Positions 17,368 through 26,479 of a DNA stretch of 64,000 nt are shown here, piece after piece. Source of the DNA: Ancylobacter sp. Lp-2 (GTDB lineage Bacteria; Pseudomonadota; Alphaproteobacteria; Rhizobiales; Xanthobacteraceae); NCBI RefSeq assembly GCF_020523795.1, contig NZ_JAJALI010000001.1, positions 310,001 to 374,000 of the forward strand, in the 5' to 3' direction. The notes under the pieces were generated by a model. That model saw nothing but the letters and a program-made list of their open reading frames with translations. It was not told the origin of the DNA and ran no database searches. The position numbers and the translations under genes were made by a program. How positions within the stretch are numbered: position 1 is the stretch's first letter; each line of letters begins with the position of its first letter.

Positions 17368-18453
17368 TCACGCCGCCCGGCCGGCGGCCGGCTGGCGCGC
17401 GATCGCCTCGCACACCGCATCGGTGAAGGCCTCGGTGGAAAGCGCGCCACCGAGATCGGCGGTGCGCGTCGCGGGGTTGCCCAGCACCGACCCGACGGCC
17501 TGTTCGAGCGCCACCGCCGCCGCGACCAGCGTCCGGTTGCCATCCCGCTGCCCGCGCCAGTCCAGCAGCATGGCGGCGGACAGCATGAGCGAGGACGGAT
17601 TGGCGATGTTGCGCCCGGCGATGTCGGGGGCCGAGCCGTGCTGGGCCTGGGCGACGCAGATGCCGTCGCCGACGCTGATCGAGCCGCCGAGCCCGAGGCT
17701 GCCGCACAGTTCCGACGCCTCGTCCGACAATATGTCGCCGAACATGTTGCTGGTGACGATGACGTCGAAGCGATCCGGCGTGCGGATGAGATGGGCGGCG
17801 GTGGCGTCGACGATCAGCTCTTCCAGCGTGACGTCCGGATAATCGGCGGCCACCTTGCGCACCTCGCGCAGGAACAGACCGTCGGAAAGCTTCAGCACAT
17901 TGGCCTTGTGGACCGCCGTCACCTTCTTCCGGCGGGTGCGGGCCAGCTCGAAGGCCGCCCGCGCGACCTGCTGCGAGGCGCGCGCGGTGATCTTGCGTAC
18001 CGACAGCGCCATGTCCGGGTCCGGCATGAACTCGCCAGTGCCGGCGAACATGTTGCGGTCGGAATAGAAGCCCTCGGTGTTCTCCCGCACGATGACGAGA
18101 TCCATCGGCCGGCGCAGGATGCTGAGGTCGCTCAGCGACCGGCAGGGGCGGATATTGGCGAACAGTTCGAGGCGCGTGCGCAGCTCGCCCGACGGGTTGA
18201 TGCCGCCCTGCTGCCGCGCCGGATATTCGTAGTGCGACACCGGGCCGAGCAGCACGCCATCGGCCGCGCGGGCGGCGTCGAGAACTCCCTCCGGCAAGGT
18301 GGTGCCCTGCTCGCGCAGCGCCTTCAGGCCGATGTCGATTTCCGTCCAGCGGATGTCGGCGCCGTGGCGCTCGTTGACGACACCAAGCGCGCGCAACGTC
18401 GCGGCGGTGATTTCCAGCCCGATTCCATCTCCCGGCAAAACGATCACCTGCAC
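17368..18453 (-). CDS. Isocitrate/isopropylmalate/tartrate dehydrogenase family enzyme
   Basis: Beta-decarboxylating dehydrogenase of 361 residues. It begins with LPGDGIGLEITAATL, then shows the substrate arginines RTRLELFANIRPCRSL, RENTEGFYS, the lysine in VHKANVLKLSDGLF, and metal-binding aspartates in VTSNMFGDILSDEASE. RENTEGFYS and its surroundings resemble the tartrate/homoisocitrate-like branch more than citric-cycle Icd. It is the first gene of the minus-strand operon, so it probably performs the first oxidation of the imported hydroxy acid. Confidence 0.85.
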   Translation of the reverse strand: MQVIVLPGDGIGLEITAATLRALGVVNERHGADIRWTEIDIGLKALREQGTTLPEGVLDAARAADGVLLGPVSHYEYPARQQGGINPSGELRTRLELFANIRPCRSLSDLSILRRPMDLVIVRENTEGFYSDRNMFAGTGEFMPDPDMALSVRKITARASQQVARAAFELARTRRKKVTAVHKANVLKLSDGLFLREVRKVAADYPDVTLEELIVDATAAHLIRTPDRFDVIVTSNMFGDILSDEASELCGSLGLGGSISVGDGICVAQAQHGSAPDIAGRNIANPSSLMLSAAMLLDWRGQRDGNRTLVAAAVALEQAVGSVLGNPATRTADLGGALSTEAFTDAVCEAIARQPAAGRAA

Positions 18454-18500
18454 GGCCGTCTTCCTCCCAGGCTGTTTCCATATTGGTTTTTTGTCGCGTT

Positions 18501-18540
18501 AAAATGCCTTATAGAGACCATATCGGCATTTTGCAATGCC
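18501..18540. promoter_or_regulatory. Candidate GntR operator with three half-sites
   Basis: AAAATGCC (18501-18508) and GGCATTTT (18525-18532) form an exact inverted repeat with a 16-bp spacer; an extra direct half-site CAATGCC (18534-18540) follows. The cluster lies between the catabolic operon start (18453) and the GntR gene, where a local regulator should bind. Confidence 0.6.
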
Positions 18541-18598
18541 AAAGTACCAAACGCAGTTTGTGCTGCCGGCCGGCTGTGCCAGAAAGGGGGGCGAGAGG

Positions 18599-19546
18599 AT
18601 GTTCCCGGCGATGCAGACCACCCCCCTGACCCAGCAACTGGCGGCGCAGATCGCCGACCACATTCGCGCCGAGCGCCTCGGCGAAGGCGAGCGCCTCGCC
18701 GAGCGGCGGCTCGGGGAGCTGTTCCGGGTGTCGCGCTCGCCGGTGCGGGCGGCGCTGAAGCTGCTGGAGCAATCGGGGATTGTCCGTCCGGGCGAGGGCG
18801 GCGGCTTCGTCATCGCCCAGCCCGATGCGGAGGCGTTCCGCGGCCTCGACCACGTGCCGAGCTATGAGGACGACCAGATCTATCTCGACATCGCCGATGA
18901 CCGCGTCTCCGGCCGTCTTCCCGACCGCATCACCGAGAACGAGCTGCTGCGGCGCTACAAGCTCACGCGCGGGCGGCTGACGCACATTCTGCGGCGCATG
19001 GCGAACGAGGGATGGATCGAGCGCCTGCCCGGCCACGGCTGGGAATTCCTGCCGGTGCTGACCTCGCTGCAGGCCTATGAGGACAGCTACCGGTTCCGCC
19101 TGCTCATCGAGCCGGCCGCCATTCTGGAGCCGGGTTTCGTGCTGAACCGGCCGGCGCTGGAGCATTGCCGCGATCAGCAGCAATGGCTGGTCGATGGCGC
19201 GATATTCGAAGTCTCGAATGCGCGTCTCTTCGAGCTCAACAGCGGCTTGCACGAGACGATCATCGAATGCAGCCGCAACAGCTTCTTCATCGACGCGCTG
19301 AAGCGCATCGACCGGCTCCGTCGCCTGATCGACTACCGGCAGATGCTCGAACGCGACAGCGCCCGAGTTCGGTGCCAGGAGCATCTCCAACTGATCGACC
19401 TGCTGCTGGCCGGCAAACGTGTCGAAGCGGCGGAGTTCATGAAGACGCATCTGGAAGAATTGAGCACGCTCAAGGTCCGCGCGCGGAACCTGCGGCCGGG
19501 GCAGTCATCCGGCGAGGCCGCGAAATCCCGCTCGCTTTCGGCCTAG
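18599..19546 (+). CDS. GntR-family transcriptional regulator
   Basis: Regulator of about 315 residues. The N-terminal wHTH has TQQLAAQIADHIRAERLGEGERLAERRLGELFRVSRSPVRAALKLLEQSGIV, and the rest is an unusually long segment with a second wHTH-like stretch (DRITENELLRRYKLTRGRLTHILRRMANEGWIERL) before a helical effector domain of FadR type. ATG 18599 is preferred because GAGAGG precedes it and an earlier ATG at 18536 overlaps the operator-like repeats. Divergent from the tct catabolic operon, which it probably represses until the substrate is present. Confidence 0.85.
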   Translation: MFPAMQTTPLTQQLAAQIADHIRAERLGEGERLAERRLGELFRVSRSPVRAALKLLEQSGIVRPGEGGGFVIAQPDAEAFRGLDHVPSYEDDQIYLDIADDRVSGRLPDRITENELLRRYKLTRGRLTHILRRMANEGWIERLPGHGWEFLPVLTSLQAYEDSYRFRLLIEPAAILEPGFVLNRPALEHCRDQQQWLVDGAIFEVSNARLFELNSGLHETIIECSRNSFFIDALKRIDRLRRLIDYRQMLERDSARVRCQEHLQLIDLLLAGKRVEAAEFMKTHLEELSTLKVRARNLRPGQSSGEAAKSRSLSA

Positions 19547-19660
19547 CCGGATCCCGAACCACCAGCACGGCACCGCATGAAGCGGTCCTGTCCTGTATCT
19601 GCTGATCCGCCGATCCGGACGTTCTTCAGCGCTGGGTCGCAGGCCGCATGCGCCGTCGCC

Positions 19661-19895
19661 AGACGCGCGGAGTAGTCCGAATTGCGCGATCAAAGTATTG
19701 ATAGCGTTTAATATCGTGCCGCAAACCACTCAGTGTTATTCAACAAAAATACCAACAGACGCAAATTTTTGCGTTGGCTCGGTTCACCTTGAAGGTTGCC
19801 CACAGCGGTTTCGAGGGCCGTTAATCAGCAGCCTTCGGGTTTGAAAAGTAGCGTCATGCGCGAGCATTGAGCCAGCTATTGACCGACTGCACAGC
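19661..19895. repeat. Degenerate tRNA-Thr att remnant plus element left-end repeat, copy 1
   Basis: The 19547-19920 gap has no gene. From about 19661 the sequence matches 27398-27625: a degraded tRNA 3' end (GCGCGGA...CCGAA, 19666-19681), the exact run TTGCGCGATCAA, then TTATTCAACAAAAATACCAACA, a palindrome ACGCAAATTTTTGCGT (19759-19774), and GCATTGAGCCAGCTAT near the end. It marks the left boundary of the first integrated element; 19547-19660 holds nothing recognisable. Confidence 0.75.
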
Positions 19896-19920
19896 GTCAA
19901 AAGCTGACGCAGACCGCCAG

Positions 19921-20898
19921 TCAAGAAGCGGATATTCGCTCGTCTCGTACATTGCTGACGCGGCTGGTATCAGCCGTCCGGGCGCTCTGCAACGACGACT
20001 GTATTTCTGATGTCAGCAAATTCATGATAATCCCGCCGATGCGTGAAAGCGGCTTCTTCGCATCGATGGCGATGGACACGCTCTGCGGTTCGACGCTCTT
20101 GTCACGGACCGGCAGGAATCTGAGCTGGCCAGCCGCCAGCTCGGATGCCGCGTCGAGCTCGGAAGTAAAGGCGACGTAGCGTCCACCTCGCGCGAGTTGC
20201 TTGACCAGTTGGAGCGAATTGGTCACCAGCGCCTTCTGCGGATCCGCAAACAGCCAGCCATAGCGCGCGTCGAGATAGCGCCGGATCATCAGCGCCTTGC
20301 TCTGTAGCGCGATGGGGTGGGCCACCACTTCCTGAAGGCTCACCGTGTCTGCCTTCGCCAGCGGATGGTTTGGAGCGACCACACAGCCGAAGGGCAGTTC
20401 GGCGCTCCAGTGGACATGGACGTCGCGGCGCGGCGTGAGATTGAAGATCGCCGCGATATCGGCACTTCCGCCGAGCAGCGCGGTCACCGCATCGTCGGGG
20501 CTGGCGATCTCCACCTCCAGTGAGATGCGAGGTTGCTCGGCAGCGAGGCGCTCGACGAAGCGCGGGAGAAAGCCGTTGGCGTGGCTGTCCATTGCCACCA
20601 GCCGGACATGGCCCTGATCGACGCCCTGAAGCTGTTTGATCTCCGCCGCCACGCGGCGTTCGTCGCCGCGCCAGCGCCGGGCGAGCGTCACCAGCGCATC
20701 TCCGGCAGCGGTAAGGCGCATGCCGCGCGGCAGCCGTTCGAACAGTTCGACGTCGAGTTCCTGCTCAAGCAGCAGGATCTGCCGGTCGATCGCCGAGGCC
20801 GCAATGTTCAGCTCTTTCGCCGCCTTCTGGATCGACCCCGAGCGCGCCACCTGATCGAGGTAGCGCAGAGACGCGGGAACGAGAAAGGCGCGAGCCAT
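19921..20898 (-). CDS. LysR-family transcriptional regulator
   Basis: Regulator of 325 residues. The N-terminal HTH is SLRYLDQVARSGSIQKAAKELNIAASAIDRQILLLEQELDVELFERLPRGMRLTAAG, in the standard LysR frame, followed by a two-lobed periplasmic-binding-type effector domain. It is transcribed away from the polyamine-type ABC operon starting at 21035, with a 136-bp shared promoter region, and is the likely regulator of that operon. Confidence 0.9.
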   Translation of the reverse strand: MARAFLVPASLRYLDQVARSGSIQKAAKELNIAASAIDRQILLLEQELDVELFERLPRGMRLTAAGDALVTLARRWRGDERRVAAEIKQLQGVDQGHVRLVAMDSHANGFLPRFVERLAAEQPRISLEVEIASPDDAVTALLGGSADIAAIFNLTPRRDVHVHWSAELPFGCVVAPNHPLAKADTVSLQEVVAHPIALQSKALMIRRYLDARYGWLFADPQKALVTNSLQLVKQLARGGRYVAFTSELDAASELAAGQLRFLPVRDKSVEPQSVSIAIDAKKPLSRIGGIIMNLLTSEIQSSLQSARTADTSRVSNVRDERISAS

Positions 20899-21034
20899 CC
20901 GAGCATCCTAATTATTCGAACGAATTGTTGCTCAATCTGCGCTGGACGGCAATGGCCGATTGACGGAACCTGACTTGCATGACGGAGCAGCAGTCCGCCG
21001 CGTGACATCCACCCGCCCGCAACGGGAAACGCCG

Positions 21035-22015
21035 ATGAGCCGTACCGAGAGCATCGACTTGCCCGAGCGCATCCCCCCACATGTGACGAAGCTGACAGCA
21101 AACGCAAAGGCGGGAGCCTTCGCGCGGCACACGGCGAAGGTTTGGGAGCTCGCCACCGGCACCCGTATGGCGGGATATCTCCTGGTGGCGCCGGCCGTGC
21201 TCTTTATCGCCGTCTGGTTCGTGGGGCCGGTGCTGACGATGGTCCATCTCAGCCTGACAAGCCGCGTCGTCGAGGGCGTGAGCGTTGAGGGCTTCACGCT
21301 GGAAAACTATGTCCGGCTGTTCTCCTCGGACCTCTACTTCCGCATCCTGTTGCGCACGGTCCGGATCGCCCTGCTCACCAGCCTGTTCGCAGCGCTGTTC
21401 GCCTATCCGCTGGCCATCGCCATCGCGCGGGGAGGCCCCACGCTCGCCCGACTGGTCACCATCACCATTCTCGCACCGCTGCTGGTGAACGTGGTGGTGC
21501 GCTCCTATGGCTGGCAGACCATCCTCAACAAGACCGGCGCCCTTGCCTGGGTCCTCAAGATGGTTGGCATCAGTAACCCGCCGGTGCTGCTCTATACAGA
21601 ATGGGCGGTGCTGATCGCCTGCGTGCACGTCTACCTGCCATTCATGGTGATGCCGATCGCGGGCGCCATCGGCCGGATCGACCGCTCGGTCGAGGAGGCG
21701 GCGCGGGTAGCTGGTGCCACACGGCTGGCGGTGCTGGGGCGCGTCATCCTGCCTCTCAGCCTGCCAGGCCTCGCGGTCGGTGCCTCGCTCGTGTTCTCGC
21801 TCAGCGCGGCGGCCTATGTCACCCCGCAGATCCTCGGCGGCAATTTCTCGCCGCTGCTCGGCACCTTGATCGAACAGCAGATGCTTACCTTGAACGACTG
21901 GCCCTTCGGGGCGGCGATCTCGACACTGCTGATCGCCCTCGTGCTCGCCTCCAACCTCATTTTCCTCAAGCTCGTCAGCCGGCGCTTCGCGCGCTGGACG
22001 GCCGGCGCCAGGTGA
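21035..22015 (+). CDS. ABC transporter permease, spermidine/putrescine type (PotB-like)
   Basis: Inner-membrane protein of 326 residues with six spans after a roughly 45-residue cytoplasmic N-terminal tail. The EAA loop EEAARVAGATRLAVLGRVILPLSLPG (about 223-248) and the AYVTPQILGG segment are typical of PotB-like permeases. ATG 21035 is chosen over an upstream in-frame TTG at 20960. The stop is 13 bp from the next permease. Confidence 0.88.
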   Translation: MSRTESIDLPERIPPHVTKLTANAKAGAFARHTAKVWELATGTRMAGYLLVAPAVLFIAVWFVGPVLTMVHLSLTSRVVEGVSVEGFTLENYVRLFSSDLYFRILLRTVRIALLTSLFAALFAYPLAIAIARGGPTLARLVTITILAPLLVNVVVRSYGWQTILNKTGALAWVLKMVGISNPPVLLYTEWAVLIACVHVYLPFMVMPIAGAIGRIDRSVEEAARVAGATRLAVLGRVILPLSLPGLAVGASLVFSLSAAAYVTPQILGGNFSPLLGTLIEQQMLTLNDWPFGAAISTLLIALVLASNLIFLKLVSRRFARWTAGAR

Positions 22016-22028
22016 CGGAGACCGCACG

Positions 22029-22823
22029 ATGAACGAGACCGTCAGCCTGCCCCTCAAGATCACCGTCGGCGTCATCCTCGCTCTGGTCGTGGCACCGCTG
22101 CTCGTGCCGGTGCTGATGTCGATTTCCGACACGCCCTACATCGTGTTCCCGCCGCAGGGCTTCACGCTGAAATGGTACGGCGAAGTGCTCGCCAATCCGG
22201 AAGCGCGTGGCAGCTTCCTGTTCTCGCTGGAACTCGCGACCATCGTCACCGCCGTGTCGCTGCTGCTGGGGATACCCTGCGCGGCGGGGCTGACGCGCTA
22301 CAAGGTTCCCGGACAGGACGCGGTGCTCGGCCTCATCCTCTCGCCGCTGATCGTGCCGCTCATCGTTACCGGCGTCGCGCTGCTGCAGGTCTTCGCGCTG
22401 ATGGGATGGCGCGCCACGCTGATGCAACTCGTCATCGGCCACACCGTGGTGTGCCTGCCCTACGTGATCCGCTCGGTCTCTGCGAGCCTCCTGCTGGTCA
22501 ACCGCAACCTCGAGGACGCCGCCGCCGTGCTCGGCGCCCCGCCCCATGTGGTGGCGACAAAGGTGATCTGGCCGCAGGTGCGGCCGGGCATCCTCGCCGG
22601 GGGCACCTTCTGCTTCATCGTCTCCTTCGACGACTACCCGGTCTCGATGTGGCTTGCCGACGGCAACCACTTCCCGGTGCCGCTTTATCTCTACACGGTC
22701 ATCGAGCGCTCTTTCGATCCGTCGATCGCGGCCATCGCCTCGCTGATGATCTTCTTCGCGCTCCTCCTCGTGCTCGTCATCGAAAAGGTCTTCGGGCTCA
22801 GCCTTGCGCGCCTCGCGAGCTGA
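22029..22823 (+). CDS. ABC transporter permease, spermidine/putrescine type (PotC-like)
   Basis: Second permease, 264 residues, six spans. The EAA loop is LEDAAAVLGAPPHVVATKVIWPQVRPG (about 162-188), followed by the PotC-like FIVSFDDYPVSMWLAD. Pairs with the preceding subunit to form the channel. ATG 22029 follows a GGAGACCG ribosome site. Confidence 0.88.
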   Translation: MNETVSLPLKITVGVILALVVAPLLVPVLMSISDTPYIVFPPQGFTLKWYGEVLANPEARGSFLFSLELATIVTAVSLLLGIPCAAGLTRYKVPGQDAVLGLILSPLIVPLIVTGVALLQVFALMGWRATLMQLVIGHTVVCLPYVIRSVSASLLLVNRNLEDAAAVLGAPPHVVATKVIWPQVRPGILAGGTFCFIVSFDDYPVSMWLADGNHFPVPLYLYTVIERSFDPSIAAIASLMIFFALLLVLVIEKVFGLSLARLAS

Positions 22824-22860
22824 CGCCGGCTCACATCAAATCAGAATTGGGGAACAGGTC

Positions 22861-23928
22861 ATGACACAGATTTCGCGTCGTACGTTCGGCAAGCTTGTCC
22901 TCGGCGCCGGTGCGCTGGCGCCCATGGGGTACGTCCGCAATGGCTGGGCGCAGGGCAAGGAAATCCAGATCGGCATCTGGGGCGGCTCGCAGGGCGAGTT
23001 CGTGAAGAAGAACATCATCCCGGCCTTCGAGAAGGATTTCGGCGCCAAGGTCACGGCGGAGGAGGGCTTCACCCTCGCCAATGTCGGCAAGATGCGGGCC
23101 ACCAAGGCCAACCCGAAATTCTCCGTCATGTTCATCGACGACGTCGCAATCCCGATCTGCAAGGCGGAGGGGCTGATCGAGCAGCTGCCGGCGGGCGATA
23201 TGCCGGCGCTCGCCAAGCTCTATCCGCGCTTCGGTTTCGATGGCTGGGGCACCGCGCTGGCGATCTCGGTGGCCAGCATGTTCAACAACACCTCGATCAC
23301 CCCGCCGGATAGCTATGCCGAGCTGTGGAAGCCGGAATTCGCCGGCAAGCTGAAACTCGTCAGCCCGAAGAACACACCTTCCGTCTTCTTCCTCATCGTC
23401 GCGGCGGCGGTGAAGTCGGGCAAGCCGTTCGCCGAGGCGCAGTACCTCGTCGATGACAGCTTCGACAAGGTCGCCGAGCTCAAGCCCAACATCATGAACC
23501 TCTTCGACAACGGCCCGCAGGCCGCGAATGAGGTGGCGCAGGGCCAGGCCGATATCGGCCTGCTGGAACTGTCGAAGTACATCTATCCCTACACCGCCAA
23601 GGGCGCGCCGGTGACAATGAGCTTCCCGAAGGAAGGCTCCTTCGCCGGCAACAACTGCCAGGTGCTGGTGAAGGGCGGGCCGAACCGCGACCTCGCCGTG
23701 GCCTTCATGAACCGGATGCTGGAGCCCGCCGTGCAGAAGGCGTTCTCCGAATATGCCTATACCGCCCCGCCGGTCTCCGGCATCGAGTTCTCGCCAGAGA
23801 CGCTGAAATACATCGCCTATCCGGTCGAGGAGATGGACAAGCGCGGCCTGTTCACGCCGGATTGGGAATACATCAACGCCCGTCGATCGGGCTGGACCGA
23901 GAAGCTCAACGGCATCTTCGCCGTCTGA
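22861..23928 (+). CDS. ABC transporter substrate-binding protein (extracellular family 1, PotD-like)
   Basis: Periplasmic protein of 355 residues. ISRRTFGKLVLGAGALAPMG is a good twin-arginine signal, and GNGWAQ-like cleavage follows. The mature protein opens KEIQIGIWGGSQGEFVKKNIIPAFEKDFGAKV, as in binding proteins for polyamines and similar solutes. ATG 22861 with GGGGAAC upstream. The acidic polyamine-binding residues cannot be confirmed by eye, so the ligand may be another small compound. Confidence 0.88.
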   Translation: MTQISRRTFGKLVLGAGALAPMGYVRNGWAQGKEIQIGIWGGSQGEFVKKNIIPAFEKDFGAKVTAEEGFTLANVGKMRATKANPKFSVMFIDDVAIPICKAEGLIEQLPAGDMPALAKLYPRFGFDGWGTALAISVASMFNNTSITPPDSYAELWKPEFAGKLKLVSPKNTPSVFFLIVAAAVKSGKPFAEAQYLVDDSFDKVAELKPNIMNLFDNGPQAANEVAQGQADIGLLELSKYIYPYTAKGAPVTMSFPKEGSFAGNNCQVLVKGGPNRDLAVAFMNRMLEPAVQKAFSEYAYTAPPVSGIEFSPETLKYIAYPVEEMDKRGLFTPDWEYINARRSGWTEKLNGIFAV

Positions 23929-23956
23929 GCGACAGGCCCCTCGTCAGGAGATCGAC

Positions 23957-25063
23957 ATGGCAACAACAAGCGCTTCGGGGGGCGGCGAAGTCCGCCTCGC
24001 CGGCATCAGCCGGTCCTATGGCGACACCCAGGTCGTGCGGAACGTCAACCTCACCGCCGCGAGCGGCAGCATCCTCGCTTTGCTCGGCCCTTCGGGCTGC
24101 GGCAAGACCACGACGCTGCGCATGGTCGCGGGCCTCGTCCAGCCCTCCGCCGGAGACATCCTCATCGACGGTGTCTCCGTGACCGGCCAGCCGGTGCACA
24201 AGCGCAACCTCGGCATGCTGTTCCAGAACTACGCGCTGTTCCCGCATCTTAACGTACTGGAAAACGTCGCCTTCGGTCTCGCCATGCGCGGCGTCCCGAA
24301 GGGCGACACGGTGCGACGCGCCAAGGAGGCGCTGGCCCTCGTGCGGCTTTCCGGCTTCGAGGACCGCATGCCGGCGGCGCTGTCCGGCGGGCAGCAGCAG
24401 CGCGTCGCCATGGCCCGCGCCATTGCCTACCGCCCCCGCGTCCTCCTGCTCGACGAGCCGTTCGGCGCGCTCGACAAGAAGTTGCGCGAAGAAATGCAGA
24501 TCGAGCTGCGCCAGCTCTGCAACGAACTCGGCCTGACCACCATCCTCGTCACCCATGATCAGGAGGAGGCTCTGATCCTCGCCGATCAGATCGCGGTGAT
24601 GCGCGGCGGGCGCATCGAGCAGGTCGACAATGCGCGGGCGATCTATGAGCGGCCGATCTCACACTTCGTCGCCGATTTCATCGGCACGTCGAACTTCATC
24701 CCGGCCAGCATCGTCGACACGCGCGATGGAAGCATGACGCTGCGCTCGACCGCCGGCCATCTGTTCGAAAGCACCGTTCCCAACGACTTCTCGATACAGG
24801 ATCGGGTCGCGGTGGCGATCCGCCCGGAAAGCATGCGCCTGACACCCGGCGAGCTGCCTGCCGCAGCCAACATGGTCACCGGCACGATCATACGTAGCCT
24901 GTTCAAGGGGCAGGTTCTCTCCGTTTGGATGAAACCCAATGGACAGGCGGAGCTTCAGGTCTCGATCCCGATCGAAGATGCCGCCCGCATGAGCCCGCAG
25001 CCCGGCGAAACGTGGAGTGCGCACTGGTCCGCCGCTCGCACACTGGTGGTACGCGAACAGTGA
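23957..25063 (+). CDS. ABC transporter ATP-binding protein, PotA-like
   Basis: ATPase of 368 residues. Walker A GPSGCGKTT, signature LSGGQQQR, Walker B LLLDEPFGALDKK, switch His in VTHDQEEA; the last 120 residues are a TOBE-type regulatory domain beginning near FIGTSNFIPASIV. ATG 23957 follows AGGAGATCGAC. Its stop overlaps the next start (GTGA), tying the racemase-like protein to the transporter. Confidence 0.92.
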   Translation: MATTSASGGGEVRLAGISRSYGDTQVVRNVNLTAASGSILALLGPSGCGKTTTLRMVAGLVQPSAGDILIDGVSVTGQPVHKRNLGMLFQNYALFPHLNVLENVAFGLAMRGVPKGDTVRRAKEALALVRLSGFEDRMPAALSGGQQQRVAMARAIAYRPRVLLLDEPFGALDKKLREEMQIELRQLCNELGLTTILVTHDQEEALILADQIAVMRGGRIEQVDNARAIYERPISHFVADFIGTSNFIPASIVDTRDGSMTLRSTAGHLFESTVPNDFSIQDRVAVAIRPESMRLTPGELPAAANMVTGTIIRSLFKGQVLSVWMKPNGQAELQVSIPIEDAARMSPQPGETWSAHWSAARTLVVREQ

Positions 25064-25764
25064 ACCAGTCCCAGCGTTTCCCGCGCGCGATCGGGATTAT
25101 CCTGCCATCGTCAAATCGCGTTGTGGAACGAGTGGCGCGATCGATTCTGGACGAACAGCCCGCCATCGATGTCTGTTTCACTCGTGTGCCGTATGCCGGC
25201 CATCCACCGGATGACTACGACATGCCTGCGTTCCACCGCGCGGCGGAAATGCTGGCAGAGGCGCGCCCCGATGTGATCCTGTGGAACGCGACGCGTGGCG
25301 CGCTGATCGGTTTCGAGCCCGATCGGCGTCTGGTTGCCTTTGTGGAGAAGGAAACCGGCATTCCCTGCACCACCACGGCGCTCGCGACGGTGGACTATCT
25401 TCGCCGGCGCAACTTCCGGCGCATTGGCCTGGTGGCTCAGGGGGCTGACTGGGAAGGCGTGCGGTTGAAGCAGACCTTCGGCGCCGAAGGGATCGACATC
25501 GTCGCGGGGCACTGTCTCGGCATCGGCGATAATCTTGAAGCCGCAGGGATAACGCCCGAAGAGATTCACGTGCACGCAATGCGGCTGGCATCGGTCGCGG
25601 ATCTCGACGCTGTTCTCGTATGGAGCACCAATCTCGCCGGGCACGCGCTTACAAGGCTAGCGCTGAATGAAACCCATATCCCCGTGCTCGATTCTACCAC
25701 CGTCGGATTCGAAAGCGCGCTTGACTATATGACAGGGTCGTTTCGACCATTGGCGCATGCCTGA
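25060..25764 (+). CDS. Maleate isomerase/Asp-Glu racemase-like protein lacking both catalytic cysteines
   Basis: Protein of 234 residues with the pseudo-symmetric fold of maleate cis-trans isomerases and arylmalonate decarboxylases: GIILPSSNRVVE (about residues 12-23) matches their first loop. In active isomerases two cysteines face the substrate, in CTS and SCTN motifs. Here the equivalents read NATRG (Ala77) and WSTNL (Ser189). It starts with GTG overlapping the ATPase stop, so it is co-translated with the importer. It may be a decarboxylase-like variant, a non-catalytic binder, or an enzyme with changed chemistry. Confidence 0.75.
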   Translation: MNQSQRFPRAIGIILPSSNRVVERVARSILDEQPAIDVCFTRVPYAGHPPDDYDMPAFHRAAEMLAEARPDVILWNATRGALIGFEPDRRLVAFVEKETGIPCTTTALATVDYLRRRNFRRIGLVAQGADWEGVRLKQTFGAEGIDIVAGHCLGIGDNLEAAGITPEEIHVHAMRLASVADLDAVLVWSTNLAGHALTRLALNETHIPVLDSTTVGFESALDYMTGSFRPLAHA

Positions 25765-25900
25765 CGGAATGATTGCGCAATCTTTCTCACCATCTGGCGC
25801 GGCGCGCGCTCAGAACGGCCCGAACCGGCGGGCGATGCCGCCGGGGCTGATGAAGGCGCGGGCTACGTTCATCGAGGGCGCCGATACTCCTTGGAAATCC

Positions 25901-26335
25901 TCACTTCAGCGACAAAGCTAGGCCGCTCAAATCGAGGCTGACGATTACGCCCTTTTGCTCGCCGCTTAGCTCCAAAACGGCGCCGTTCTGGTTAGTCAGG
26001 ACGACGACTTGCGCGCCCTTTCCGAGGGCGGCGCCAGCACCGCCCTGGGCATAGACCCCAGAAACGTCAGACGCACGTCGGATATTTTTGACCCTTCCAT
26101 GAAATCGTGTCTCTGAAGCGCCGAAGGTGAAGCCGTAACTCAGCCCCCCGACCGAGAGTGGATATTTGCGGCCCTGAAACGTCAGCACGCCATCTCCGGC
26201 TGATCCGCCGACCACGAACCCGGCCTTCACGATACGGATGCTGATTGAGCCGTCAGCGGCGTTCGCCATCGATACGGCGCCGATGAGCGCTGCCAATGCG
26301 AGGAGCCCGACCCTTAGTACCGACAAGACTTTCAT
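25901..26335 (-). CDS. Small exported protein of unknown function
   Basis: Protein of 144 residues with a clear Sec signal peptide (MKVLSVLRVGLLALAALIGAVSMANA) and a mature region of short beta strands: LTFQGRKYPLSVGGLSYGFTFG, then a glycine-rich QGGAGAALGKGAQ and NQNGAVLELSGEQKGVIVSLDLSGLALSL. Similar small periplasmic proteins of unknown function occur in alphaproteobacteria; I cannot assign a role. It is isolated between the racemase-like gene and the decayed integrase. Confidence 0.75.
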   Translation of the reverse strand: MKVLSVLRVGLLALAALIGAVSMANAADGSISIRIVKAGFVVGGSAGDGVLTFQGRKYPLSVGGLSYGFTFGASETRFHGRVKNIRRASDVSGVYAQGGAGAALGKGAQVVVLTNQNGAVLELSGEQKGVIVSLDLSGLALSLK

Positions 26336-26479
26336 CGACGATACCTCCCAAACTGGAGCGATGGGCCGTGTTGCCCATCGCTAGACAACGCTCACTCTGG
26401 CGGTTGGTTGCTCGACAATCAACTGGGAGACTGAACGCCTTTTCGTTGCGCCAAGGCTAATGCAGCGTGTGCGCTCCTA

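Noticed and set aside
15962..18481. A single 839-residue fusion of isocitrate-type frame and aldehyde dehydrogenase
   Set aside because: The upstream part is out of frame with the real dehydrogenase protein, which is encoded at 17368-18453 in another frame; two genes with a GTGA overlap explain it.
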